Below are positions 1 through 6,758 of a stretch of DNA of 18,593 nucleotides, one piece after another. The stretch is from the NCBI GenBank assembly GCA_000416005.1, contig KE356562.1:1392053-1410645 (forward strand), read 5' to 3'. Under the pieces are notes generated by a model, which searched no databases, was not told where the DNA came from, and was given only the letters and a program-made list of their open reading frames with translations. This stretch comes from Haloquadratum sp. J07HQX50. Lineage in GTDB: Archaea; Halobacteriota; Halobacteria; Halobacteriales; Haloferacaceae. Position 1 is the stretch's first letter; each line of letters starts with the position of its first letter. The translations under genes and the position numbers were made by a program.

Positions 1-348
1 TATCTTCGTCTTCCAGATCAAATTGAACTCTCGCCAGAGGTGGTCATTCGATTATCATTAGATGGGACACAGTATTTTACCCACGTACAGTCAGACCGAG
101 ACGGATCTTACATTGGCGGCGCGTATGATAATAAACGTCTTGCCAGAACACCCACAGAGGGGAAAAACCGTCTCGAAGAGTGGTGTGATACACATGAGTG
201 TGGACCCGGTGATGTAGTTGAGCTTGATATTGTTTCACCTTCATTTCTCTATGGCATGCGTGAGCCAGGTAGGCGACAGATATACACGATTCCGAGTCGC
301 CCGGAGAAATCACTTCAGGACATAGCTACAAAATTTCATGACACATGA
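1..348 (+). CDS. DUF7112-like haloarchaeal protein, 3' part
   Basis: The reading frame is open from the first base, so the gene begins left of the window and only its last 115 codons are here. The residues before the first in-window start-like codon (GTG at 40) read as normal protein, so 40 is not the true start. The fragment has the pattern of a small haloarchaeal protein that I associate with DUF7112: a 'VIRLSLDGT' strand, 'GGAYDNKRLAR', 'NRLEEW' and a 'DIVSPSFLYGMREPG' segment. The family has no known function. Its stop overlaps the next start as ATGA (345-348), which implies co-transcription and translational coupling with the DUF5807-like gene. The family name is from memory and moderately sure; that it is a real gene is much surer. 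Confidence 0.75.
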   Translation, partial: YLRLPDQIELSPEVVIRLSLDGTQYFTHVQSDRDGSYIGGAYDNKRLARTPTEGKNRLEEWCDTHECGPGDVVELDIVSPSFLYGMREPGRRQIYTIPSRPEKSLQDIATKFHDT

Positions 349-815
349 ACTCCTATGATGAGTTTTTAGCTGGAAATCGGCATGACGATATCGTGCTGTT
401 TCTTTCCGAGCATGTGGTTGATGAGCATTCGGCGATCCGCAACCGGGCTCTCTCGGTAGAAACTGGATGTGTGCTTACCATTTCTGGCACACGTGCTCAA
501 CAGATTGTTGAAGCAGCAATTGGTATGGGCCCAATGGCATTTGCGAAGAAAGCAATGGGAACGCGTGTACATGTCGATAGAGAACTCAAGGATGCAGCGT
601 GCCCCAGCGGACGTACTGATCATGAGACAGAGTTCATCCTTGCATTCTCTGAGGCAGAAAATCAGGCAGTCGGTGGTCTCTACGCTCAGGGTCCCGTTAT
701 TCATGCCTACACACAATGTTCGTGTGGTGCGCTGGCTGCTGATAAATGGGTTGCGGATGCCCCAACTGAAACGGGCGTACAACCGGGTTCGTCTGTACCA
801 GTCGAGGAAAAATAA
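345..815 (+). CDS. DUF5807-like haloarchaeal protein
   Basis: A 156-residue soluble acidic protein. Recognisable segments are 'EFLAGNRHDDIVLFLSE' at the N-terminus, 'GMGPMAFAKKAMGTRVHV' mid-protein and 'VGGLYAQGPVIHAYTQCSCG' near residues 117-137. The last two Cys sit in a C-S-C arrangement that could bind metal or act in redox chemistry, but no catalytic motif is clear. The pattern fits the haloarchaeal family I know as DUF5807, function unknown. The ATG overlaps the upstream stop by four bases, so the two form an operon. The stop codon ends at 815, directly against the stop of the convergent DHH gene at 816, leaving no spacer for a terminator. Confidence 0.78.
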   Translation: MNSYDEFLAGNRHDDIVLFLSEHVVDEHSAIRNRALSVETGCVLTISGTRAQQIVEAAIGMGPMAFAKKAMGTRVHVDRELKDAACPSGRTDHETEFILAFSEAENQAVGGLYAQGPVIHAYTQCSCGALAADKWVADAPTETGVQPGSSVPVEEK

Positions 816-2006
816 TTAGTCTGACTGCTCTGTCGCGACTCGCTCAAATGCATCCAGAATCACGCGTTTCGTCGTTGCTCCTTGTGTCGACCAGTGATGC
901 GCATAATCGAGCATATCGTCGTATATGTTTGGTTTGCACCCAGCAGCTTTCGGATGCCCTCCGCCATTTACATATCCAGCCACCTTGTGCGCCAGCGCAA
1001 AGGACTCTGATCCCCGAATTGAGGCGCTCCCAGCCGGCTTGACAATCACTGCTGCATCTGCGCCCTGTGTTCGCAGCGCCTCTGCGACTTCGTTCTGTGA
1101 GCATCGGCCATACGTCACTCCGACAGTCCACGGCCCTACCTCAGTGAGTTCAGCACGGTGCACCGCGGCCTCGATTAATTCTTGTTTCTCGGTGCGACGT
1201 AGGTTAAGAAACTCATGAATGAGTGATGAAAGCTCGACACCATAGGTTCCAATTGCAGTGACATACTCCTCAGTGCCGACCCAGTATGCATAGTCGGCTA
1301 TATCATCACTTCGGGGGTCTTCTTTCTGCCAGAGATCATGATCGCGAGTAACTGCGGCTATCTCCTCCCATCGCTCATCAAAGTCGTCTGATAGTCCCCG
1401 ATAGGCGACATCCGTCGAACATTCTTGATCAGAGTCCCCAATCAGAAGTTCAACACCAGTTTCACGAACCGCAGTGGCTGTTTCTATCTCCCATTGGTGA
1501 TGATCAAACCACCGAACTGACGAAGCTTTGGCCACGGCATCTGTCAGTGAATCCTTAATGTGATGAAATCCATCCGGACAGAGGTCACAAATGTACAGAT
1601 CAACACCCTGTGGCGCTGACTCTGCAACAAGCTCGAGTGTCTGACCAATCGAGTGAGGGCCTGCCCCAACTATTCCAACTGCTGAATCGGTCGGTAATTC
1701 GATTTCATCACTCTCCGATGATTCCTCTTTGTTTCCCCGATATCGCTCAATGCGCGCCTGTAACTGTGTCTTATACGGTTCCCACGGGCGCAGGTCATTA
1801 TACTTCTCACGAATAAGAGCTGCACACCCGAGTCCATCAGCATCTGAGTCTGCAACTACGATAGCTGTTGCCTCACTCACCGTCGCTTCAATATACTCAG
1901 CTTTTCGATCTGCATCAAGTGAATCAGGATAAAAAAAGCCAGCCCCAGGAAGCTGAGACTTCCGAGTAGTACTGAGACGCCCATCGTCAATAAGTGAATC
2001 ATCCAT
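816..2006 (-). CDS. DHH-family phosphoesterase (RecJ-like)
   Basis: A 396-residue protein of the DHH/DHHA1 superfamily, which comprises Mn2+-dependent phosphodiesterases including RecJ exonucleases, nanoRNases and cyclic-dinucleotide hydrolases. Visible motifs are motif I DSDADG (residues 53-58), 'CDLCPDG' (140-146), the DHH signature 'WFDHHQW' (166-172), motif IV 'RDHDLW' (221-226), and a DHHA1 substrate-binding 'GGGHPKAAGC' (348-357). All expected metal ligands appear present. I start at the ATG at 2006 rather than an upstream GTG at 2030, because the extra eight residues have no family support. The linker around residues 90-108 is very acidic and probably surface exposed. The substrate (ssDNA, short RNA or cyclic dinucleotide) cannot be told from sequence. 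No OB-fold or helicase partner is nearby. Confidence 0.88.
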   Translation of the reverse strand: MDDSLIDDGRLSTTRKSQLPGAGFFYPDSLDADRKAEYIEATVSEATAIVVADSDADGLGCAALIREKYNDLRPWEPYKTQLQARIERYRGNKEESSESDEIELPTDSAVGIVGAGPHSIGQTLELVAESAPQGVDLYICDLCPDGFHHIKDSLTDAVAKASSVRWFDHHQWEIETATAVRETGVELLIGDSDQECSTDVAYRGLSDDFDERWEEIAAVTRDHDLWQKEDPRSDDIADYAYWVGTEEYVTAIGTYGVELSSLIHEFLNLRRTEKQELIEAAVHRAELTEVGPWTVGVTYGRCSQNEVAEALRTQGADAAVIVKPAGSASIRGSESFALAHKVAGYVNGGGHPKAAGCKPNIYDDMLDYAHHWSTQGATTKRVILDAFERVATEQSD

Positions 2007-2312
2007 AGCTAATCTCAGGCTTGAGTACACAAAAACTGGCGTGGTTTACCAGTTTACACATGCTCACTCCTTGTTCTCAAGCAGCGAGCTATAGACGAAC
2101 GAGTCGGGCAGGGATACAGCGTCCCTGGAATGTAAGTGCTGGTGTGCGAACGAATCGCGGAGCGATTCGTCAACGCCGTCATCTTCTCGCATACACTGTC
2201 TTGTTATAGGCCCACAGGCATACGACCGATACAGTTGTGTTAAAAGTTTGGTTGTTTCCGTACTAGTAAACGGTTTCCTCCCCTCCCTACTCACTCGGCT
2301 TCGCCTCGTTCC
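2007..2312. other. Intergenic region with one perfect hairpin
   Basis: About 300 bp between the DHH gene start and the first TnpB fragment. The DHH promoter should lie just right of 2006. A perfect 9-bp inverted repeat, ACGAATCGC / GCGATTCGT with a GGA loop, occupies 2150-2170. A 76-codon open frame on the - strand (2064-2294) has no recognisable motif and I do not call it a gene. The stretch next to the TnpB fragment is probably decayed insertion-sequence DNA, but I cannot match it to a domain. Confidence 0.5.
2150..2170. repeat. Perfect 9-bp inverted repeat (hairpin)
   Basis: ACGAATCGC (2150-2158), loop GGA, GCGATTCGT (2162-2170). It is seen directly in the sequence. It lies about 145 bp upstream of the DHH start and about 140 bp left of the TnpB fragment. 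It could be a palindromic protein-binding site, an IS-end hairpin or a fortuitous repeat; no T-run follows on either strand, so a terminator is not indicated. Confidence 0.6.
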
Positions 2313-2513
2313 TTGAGGAAGGGGACTCCACCTCTATATGTTGAAACCGTCGAACCAGCGTACACCAGCCAGCAATGCTCAAAATGCGGCTATACACTTG
2401 AGGAGAACTGCGACAAACAGGACGTCGCCTGCCTCGACTGTTCGCACTCTGGAAACGCTGACCGTAACGCGGTCTCCGGACTCCGTTCGACGGGCAGCAA
2501 AGTCACGGCGTGA
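2313..2513 (+). pseudogene. TnpB C-terminal fragment (zinc finger + RuvC-III)
   Basis: The translation contains 'VEPAYTSQQCSKCG', then a second Cys pair 'CLDC', then 'GNADRNA'. This is the four-Cys zinc ribbon and the last RuvC acidic residue of IS200/IS605 TnpB (IS1341-type OrfB), the RNA-guided nuclease of these transposons. Everything upstream (N-terminal domain, RuvC I and II) is missing, so it cannot encode a nuclease. The usual Asn after the catalytic Asp is Arg (DRNA), and Cys replaces the usual Arg in 'EENCD', both signs of decay. A stop after 'SKVTA' cuts the usual tail, which can be followed in another frame to about 2571. The start given is only where similarity becomes plausible. 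No TnpA accompanies it. Confidence 0.75.
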
Positions 2514-2569
2514 CTTTGCGACGGCGAGGAACGTTGCTCAGAAGCTCGCACTCAAACTCCAGCATGGGT

Positions 2570-2710
2570 AGAAGTCTCTTGATTGAGGGGCGTTCAGTCA
2601 GTAGCTCTGAAGTTGGCGATTTTGACTGTGAATGCTGCTCACGTAGCACCTGATACGTTCGTATCAGTAGAACGACAGTCCACTCACAAGCCCACGGCTG
2701 ATGTCCTATG
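2570..2710 (+). mobile_element. Probable right end of the decayed TnpB element
   Basis: Directly after the TnpB tail come 'TAGAAGTCTC', then a stretch with a perfect 8-bp hairpin CTGATACG-TT-CGTATCAG at 2650-2667, then AAGCCCACGGCT near 2689-2700. The word GAAGTCTC recurs at 13440-13447 just before another IS-like hairpin, which supports reading both as right ends of IS200/IS605-type elements. In living elements this region encodes the 3' part of the omega RNA that guides TnpB. In haloarchaea, sense-overlapping transcripts from such 3' ends have been described. Boundaries are approximate. The stretch also serves as the downstream region of the UspA gene ending at 2721. Confidence 0.45.
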
Positions 2711-2720
2711 TACCAGATTC

Positions 2721-3167
2721 TCAGAGAAATATCCCTGTTTCATCATCAGCCAATTGCCGGACTGTCAATACAGGCTGTTCAGCTGATCGTACAACCTCCT
2801 CAGCGACCGACCCTATGAGAAACCTATTTTTCCCATGTCGACCACGAGTTCCCATTACGATACAATCTGCATCCACCGAGACTGCATATTCAGTGATGGC
2901 TTGGGCTGGTTCTCCATATTGGATTGCAGTCTCCACTGGCTGGTGAGTCGCTTGCTCTATGTCTGCAACCACCTGTTGACCACGATTGACAAGGGCAGTC
3001 TCCATTTCATCCCGGAGTTCAGCAGGTGACCTCTCGATATCTGATGTATCAACGACATACAGACAATGCACTGTTGCATCGAATCGGTCTGCTAAGTCCA
3101 GCGACACGTCAACTGCGCGCTGGACGCTGTCGGAACCATCGGTTGAGATGACGATTGTTTCGAACAT
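2721..3167 (-). CDS. Universal stress protein, UspA family
   Basis: A 148-residue single-domain UspA protein. The N-terminus 'MFETIVISTDGSDSVQRAVD' is the first beta strand with the nucleotide-binding Asp. The C-terminal 'GTRGRHGKNRFLIGSVAEEVV' followed by 'PVLTV' fits the ATP-binding pattern G-2x-G-9x-G(S/T), so this member probably binds ATP. Length is normal. A TTTAAA box (3191-3196) lies 24-29 bp before the ATG, the spacing of leaderless archaeal transcripts. It is divergent from the UspA gene at 3277, and the pair is bracketed by TnpB debris on both sides. The stress it responds to cannot be inferred. Confidence 0.95.
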   Translation of the reverse strand: MFETIVISTDGSDSVQRAVDVSLDLADRFDATVHCLYVVDTSDIERSPAELRDEMETALVNRGQQVVADIEQATHQPVETAIQYGEPAQAITEYAVSVDADCIVMGTRGRHGKNRFLIGSVAEEVVRSAEQPVLTVRQLADDETGIFL

Positions 3168-3190
3168 ATCATCATCTCAGTCAGTCAGTT

Positions 3191-3196
3191 TTTAAA
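3191..3196 (-). promoter_or_regulatory. TATA box of the UspA gene at 3167
   Basis: TTTAAA within GGTTTAAAAAC (read on the - strand), 24-29 bp before the ATG. This is the distance expected when transcription starts at or next to the start codon, as is common in haloarchaea. It lies in the 109-bp divergent UspA-UspA spacer. Confidence 0.6.
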
Positions 3197-3276
3197 CCCA
3201 ACCGTTCCTGTAGATCGCTCTCTGAGCCAAAGACGAGTAGAATAAGTTTTCTCTCTTAGCCACGACAACATCGGAC

Positions 3277-3735
3277 ATGAGTGATCGTCGGTCGCCATCT
3301 GTAAAGCGTATTCTCATCCCAGTGGATGCCAGCAATAAGTCAACAGAGGCCCTCAGATATGCAGTCGCGATCGCTGCTATGTATGACGCTGCAGTTCATG
3401 TTGTCCAAGTAATTGGTGAGGACTCAGCTCGGGCAATCAAGGCTGGAGAGGGAGACATAGAACAGATAGCCGCCGATGGGCAGTCGATTACTGACACGGC
3501 GACAACGATGGCTAAGGAGGCAGGAGTATCACTGTCAACTTCTGTGGCATACGGCTTCTCGCCAGAAATAAAATCACGCCACCCTGGAAGTGTGATCTTG
3601 GATACTGCAGACGAGGTCAATGCAGACTTTCTTGTCGTCCCGAGAGAGCCTCAGTCAGGAACTCCAGGCGAAGTGTTATCGAAAGCTGCAGAGTATGCTT
3701 TGTTATACGCAACCCAACCTGTTTTGTCGGTGTAG
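3277..3735 (+). CDS. UspA-family protein with atypical nucleotide site
   Basis: A 152-residue UspA-like protein: 'VKRILIPVDASNKSTEALRYAV' is the first strand and helix, and 'DFLVVPREPQSGTPGEVLSKAAEYALLYATQPVLSV' spans the last alpha/beta unit. The canonical G-2x-G-9x-G(S/T) loop is not preserved: Pro-Arg-Glu-Pro occupies the first glycine region and no G(S/T) is found at the expected end, so ATP binding is doubtful. It is divergently arranged with a canonical UspA gene, and an A/T-rich box (ATAAGTTTT, 3242-3250) lies about 27-35 bp upstream of the ATG. The pair could form hetero-oligomers, but that is inference. Confidence 0.88.
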   Translation: MSDRRSPSVKRILIPVDASNKSTEALRYAVAIAAMYDAAVHVVQVIGEDSARAIKAGEGDIEQIAADGQSITDTATTMAKEAGVSLSTSVAYGFSPEIKSRHPGSVILDTADEVNADFLVVPREPQSGTPGEVLSKAAEYALLYATQPVLSV

Positions 3736-3882
3736 CTTTCTCTTAGGACACGTATTTTGAGACATATTGCACCTACCCTTCGCTATCGACTCCTTATCAA
3801 GTTGCCTTCGCTCATATAGGCACAGGCCGCTTCCTCAAAAAGCGAACCACGACTGCGGCGAATAGGTTGTGTGGCGGGTATT
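3736..3882. other. Intergenic junction with IS debris
   Basis: 147 bp between the UspA stop and the last recognisable TnpB codon. On the - strand it carries TTGAGGAAG (3830-3838) and CTATATG (3813-3819), which recur in the same order and nearly the same spacing on the + strand at 2313-2321 and 2334-2340. These form an imperfect inverted repeat around the UspA pair. No gene is seen. Confidence 0.4.
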
Positions 3883-4774
3883 TCATTGACAGGATCTATG
3901 AATGGATGAGAATGAGATACTGTTGCGCATCTCTGTGAAGTCTTCACAAACGATACACTGCTTCTCGAACTGCTGACTCCACTCCACGATGTGCCGAGAC
4001 AACTCGTGGGAGCCGGCCGCAGACGAACCGTTCCTCACGCCCTTCCAACGTGTCGTGGATGCTATCCTTCCCTGCGTTCTGGACGCGCTTCCGCATCGTA
4101 GAGTAGCGGTGCCGTTCACACTTGATTTCAGGGAAGTCGATGACCAGCGTGCCCTCAATGCTATCTCCGGACAAAGCGGTGAGGGCCACGTTGTGCTCGT
4201 TCACGTCTACACCGACGACTGTCCGCGAGTCCTGGTTGTCTCGAACGGTCTGTTCGGTGTTGGTGACGTTGACGTGCAACTCGGGAGTGTCGTTGTGGAA
4301 TAGAGTTTCTGCCATCCCAATCTTCCACCCGTCGCTCGTGAGCGCGGTCTCGAGAATGTTGAGGTGGGCGTCACTCCCTATGAGGACACTCTTGAGGCGT
4401 TTGTACGGCTCCGCGAACGCCCCGTCACCATCGTCGGTGAACGACAGGTTGTGCCCTTCCTGGTAGTTCGCGTGAAACGGGTACGCACCACCCTCGGTGT
4501 GACTCAGGAGTCCGAAGTCGTCGTACTCATAGTCGTTCTCCATCGCGTCGAGAGCCTTGGCAACGACGCGCTAAGTCGTGTTCTTCACGAGCTTGGCATC
4601 GTCGGTCATGCAGTCGGGAATGTTGTCCCAGTCTGCGCCGTTTTTGACAAGTCGGATGGTTTCGTTGTACACTCGACGGGCTTCGAGCGCGGCGTCGTAC
4701 AACAGACCCTCGCTGTCACTCTGGATGTTAAGTTGGAAGTCAAGCGTCTTAACGAGAGCCTGTGAGCCGGTCAT
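3883..4774 (-). pseudogene. TnpB (IS1341-type), nonsense + frameshift + 3' truncation
   Basis: Read from the ATG at 4774 this is an RNA-guided nuclease/transposase-associated TnpB. 'GVDVNEHNVAL' carries the RuvC-I Asp and 'CIVCEDFTEMR' the RuvC-II Glu. Three lesions are visible. A TAG interrupts the frame at 4571-4573 between 'LVKNTT' and 'RVVAKALDAMENDY', and the frame continues unchanged after it, so a single CAG-to-TAG change is likely. One extra base near 4008-4013 shifts the frame between 'REERFVCGRL' and 'HELSRHIVEWSQQF'. All similarity stops after 'EMRNSISF', about 20 codons past RuvC-II, so the zinc ribbon and RuvC-III are missing. The start overlaps the DUF2080-like remnant as ATGA. 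It cannot be an active nuclease. Confidence 0.85.
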
Positions 4775-4901
4775 TCTTCGTCTTGTTCAGTGGGTTCTGA
4801 GGCTCGGACGACTTTCACTTTGGCTCCACGCCAGCATTTAGGGACGGTGACGTGTGCGCTGTTCCCGAACGGTTTGACCTCGCCGTCGATTTCAGCTCGA
4901 T
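4771..4901 (-). pseudogene. DUF2080 transposase-associated protein remnant
   Basis: The - strand upstream of TnpB encodes 'IDGEVKPFGNSAHVTVP' and 'WRGAKVKVVRAS' followed by an acidic tail ending in EEQDEE-like residues. This is the small AbrB-like DUF2080 protein that often precedes TnpB in haloarchaeal IS1341-type elements. No start codon exists in frame. ATCGAGCTGAAATCGAC at 4901 looks like a former ATGGAGCTGAAAATCGAC in which ATG became ATC and one A was lost, which explains why 131 bp is not a multiple of three. Its TGA overlaps the TnpB ATG. The family's role is unknown, possibly DNA binding or regulation of the element. Confidence 0.65.
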
Positions 4902-5115
4902 TCCGTATATAGGTGTAACGGGGTTTATTCCCTGGAGTGTATGGCCTTCAGCCTCGGGGTTAGTTCAAAGCCCCGAGGCACTGGACCTGCTCAGCCTGTA
5001 GAGAGTGCTCTGTGATTGAGCCATGATGGGGTAAATTGATATCCTCGCCGATCAGCGACTGCCGATGTCATATGACGTGAGAGTGTCACGCTATTCAATA
5101 GATGGACGTGGTAGC
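4902..5115. mobile_element. Probable left end of the DUF2080-TnpB element
   Basis: It lies upstream of the TnpB cassette and downstream of the convergent-side GNAT stop. It contains a strong hairpin at 4951-4979 and, right of it, a block (4971-5012) that recurs in part at 15469-15515. Palindromic ends are the recognition form of the IS200/IS605 group, whose TnpA binds imperfect hairpins near the ends. No TnpA gene is present. The exact insertion boundary is not visible. Confidence 0.5.
4951..4979. repeat. 9-bp perfect hairpin at IS left end
   Basis: GCCTCGGGG (4951-4959), an 11-nt loop, CCCCGAGGC (4971-4979). Its position about 50 bp before the DUF2080 remnant fits a transposon left-end hairpin. 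The outer arm CCCCGAGGC recurs at 15469-15477. Confidence 0.75.
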
Positions 5116-5658
5116 TTACTCGTCTGCGGCAAGACGAATACTCATCTCTATTTCAAAACTCTCGGTCTCGCACATCTCAAATCCAACTTTCTCATAGAGT
5201 GCAACAGCAGCGTGGTTCCATCGTTCGACGGTGAGCCATACCTTTGAGACGTCTTGAGCGGCACCGTAGCCCAGCAGTGCGTTGACCAGTTGTGTTCCGA
5301 TTCCGGCTTGTTGAAACGCCTGTAGGACGAAGATAGCTAGCTCGAATGCCTCCTCATCAGGAACAAGCGTTGCATGGCCCGCGACTGTATCGTTATGCCA
5401 TGCAACCACATTCAAGCAGTTTCCGTCAAGAATATTTTCGAGCCAGTCTCGTATCCGTTCCTCTTGGCTTGGCGGGATTCCCTGTGCACGATCTGCTGGA
5501 TCAAACTGATCATACATGTTGACAATCGCTTCGAATTCTGTGCTTGTCTCCGCATAGCTTCGAATTTGAATATTTCGTTCCTCACCATCTACAAAATTGA
5601 GTGGAGGCGGATCAAATCCTTCACTCACTGTCTCGGGGTATCCGCGGTTGTGGTTCAT
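5116..5658 (-). CDS. GNAT-family N-acetyltransferase
   Basis: A 180-residue protein with the GNAT fold signature. Motif A is seen in 'LQAFQQAGIGTQLVNALLG' (a Q-x-x-G-x-G/A acetyl-CoA pyrophosphate loop), followed by 'KVWLTVERWNHAAVALYEKVGF', the conserved motif B with the 'N..A...YEK.GF' pattern. The N-terminal ~40 residues are variable. The substrate cannot be predicted: it may be a small amine, an antibiotic or a protein N-terminus. The ATG at 5658 overlaps the stop of the upstream UspA gene (TGA 5657-5655), so the two are translationally coupled and the acetyltransferase is probably expressed with the stress protein. Confidence 0.93.
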   Translation of the reverse strand: MNHNRGYPETVSEGFDPPPLNFVDGEERNIQIRSYAETSTEFEAIVNMYDQFDPADRAQGIPPSQEERIRDWLENILDGNCLNVVAWHNDTVAGHATLVPDEEAFELAIFVLQAFQQAGIGTQLVNALLGYGAAQDVSKVWLTVERWNHAAVALYEKVGFEMCETESFEIEMSIRLAADE

Positions 5659-6023
5659 CGAACCAGCGTCACCGTAATGTGTGAATTCAACAAGACGAAC
5701 TCTGCAAGGCTACTGATTTGAATCTTGCCCATCGGACTGGTTTGTCCGCCGCCAATAATGAGGTGATCAAAATCCTCTGATTCGGCATATTCAACAAGTC
5801 TGCTACCAGGATTGCCTTCAAGATACGTGATGTTTGCCGTGATATCCTCATTTTCAATAACCGAGCGCACCTCGTGTTTGATTTCATCACGGGGTTTGTC
5901 TGTCTCTGGGGTGTCAAGAATAGCGATTGTCACGTTTTCATCGAACCTAGCCGCTCGTCGGACCGATTTTTCAAGTGCCTGAATCGAATCAGGGGATCCG
6001 TTGACGCCCACAAGGACTCTCAT
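5655..6023 (-). CDS. UspA-family protein, first gene of UspA-GNAT operon
   Basis: A 122-residue UspA domain beginning 'MRVLVGVNGSPDSIQALEKSVRRAARFDENVT' and ending 'HLIIGGGQTSPMGK...FVLLNSHITVTLV'. The frame stays open far upstream to 6437, but that extension is antisense to the DUF5806-like gene and is low-complexity Ser/Asp sequence, so I choose the ATG at 6023 where the UspA fold begins. It is short for the family, and the usual G(S/T) that closes the nucleotide loop reads Ser-Ser ('IQISSLAEF'), so ATP binding is uncertain. The stop overlaps the GNAT start. It shares an 80-bp divergent promoter region with the gene at 6103. Confidence 0.87.
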   Translation of the reverse strand: MRVLVGVNGSPDSIQALEKSVRRAARFDENVTIAILDTPETDKPRDEIKHEVRSVIENEDITANITYLEGNPGSRLVEYAESEDFDHLIIGGGQTSPMGKIQISSLAEFVLLNSHITVTLVR

Positions 6024-6102
6024 ATCCGATAGCGTCTGCACGAAGGCAGAAAAACAATTGGATGACAGAACACTTTTTGATATCCCAGTGTCACCCGCTG
6101 AT

Positions 6103-6699
6103 ATGGATACTGAGGCTCCATCGTCGGATTCAGACACAGCGACTGAGACTGAAACTGCAACTGAATCAGAATCAGAATCAGAATCAACACCCGAACTGGA
6201 AGCTATCGCTGAAGACGTAGAAAAATATGCCCGATTTAAAAAAGTCGATGGGGCACAGTATGACCGGGTGAATGAATTCCTTCGCGACCGCACGTATATC
6301 ACTGCTCGTGAGTGGGCAATCGCTCGTCTCTGTTCGGACTTTCGCACAGAGACAGGCGTTGAAATGACGAAGATTGGCGAGAACCTGCCTGAACTTGTTC
6401 CGTTCATGACAGACACATACACGCCACAGGCAGTCAATCAGGCACGGGCTTCATTCGAGAGTAAGGTGACACAGGCGGGTGCAACATTTCTGTATGGTGC
6501 AATGTCTGGCTTTTTTAGCGCTGATGAACTCGATGAGCTGATGTACGAGGTAACTGAGACTGCGAAATTCTTGTTGGAGGTCGAGGGAGTTGAGCTTGAT
6601 GTTGCTGATGAGCTTGAAGTTGAAGATAGGATCTCAAGCGTGATGCGCGAAGTTCGAGCAGCGAGCGACGAGATGCGAACAGCAGAAACCGATGAATAA
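6103..6699 (+). CDS. DUF5806-like haloarchaeal protein
   Basis: A 198-residue soluble protein that fits a haloarchaeal family I know as DUF5806, function unknown. Residues 1-30 are a disordered Ser/Thr/Glu tract encoded in part by a hexanucleotide repeat. The conserved body follows: 'YARFKKVDGAQYDRVNEFLRDRTYITAREWAIARLCSDFRT', 'GVEMTKIGENLPELVPFM', and a helical C-terminus. The middle 'REWAIARLCSDFR...MTKIG' resembles a helix-turn-helix-like arrangement, but I would not call it DNA-binding on that alone. I start at the ATG at 6103: an upstream open frame from 6001 overlaps the divergent UspA start, while a T-rich box TTTTTGATAT (6074-6083) lies 20-29 bp before 6103. Confidence 0.82.
   Translation: MDTEAPSSDSDTATETETATESESESESTPELEAIAEDVEKYARFKKVDGAQYDRVNEFLRDRTYITAREWAIARLCSDFRTETGVEMTKIGENLPELVPFMTDTYTPQAVNQARASFESKVTQAGATFLYGAMSGFFSADELDELMYEVTETAKFLLEVEGVELDVADELEVEDRISSVMREVRAASDEMRTAETDE
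6163..6186 (+). repeat. Hexanucleotide microsatellite (GAATCA)x4
   Basis: Four perfect tandem copies of GAATCA, coding alternating Glu-Ser in the N-terminal tract of the DUF5806-like protein. Repeat-number changes keep the frame, so length variation between strains would be tolerated. Confidence 0.9.
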
Positions 6700-6758
6700 C
6701 GTATTTAAAGAAGGATCGCATCTCACGCTGGCTCGACTAAGTGCGTATGAAATGGCTA

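Noticed and set aside
2064..2294. 76-codon frame on the - strand as a small gene upstream of the DHH gene
   Set aside because: No family pattern and it includes a perfect hairpin sequence; likely intergenic or decayed IS DNA.
3989..4466. Open frames on the + strand across the TnpB remnant
   Set aside because: Mirror frames of TnpB; the - strand carries the recognisable RuvC motifs.
5655..6437. A long N-terminal extension of the UspA protein, giving 260 residues
   Set aside because: The extra 138 residues are antisense to the DUF5806-like gene, are Ser/Asp low complexity from its repeat, and the UspA fold begins exactly at the ATG at 6023.
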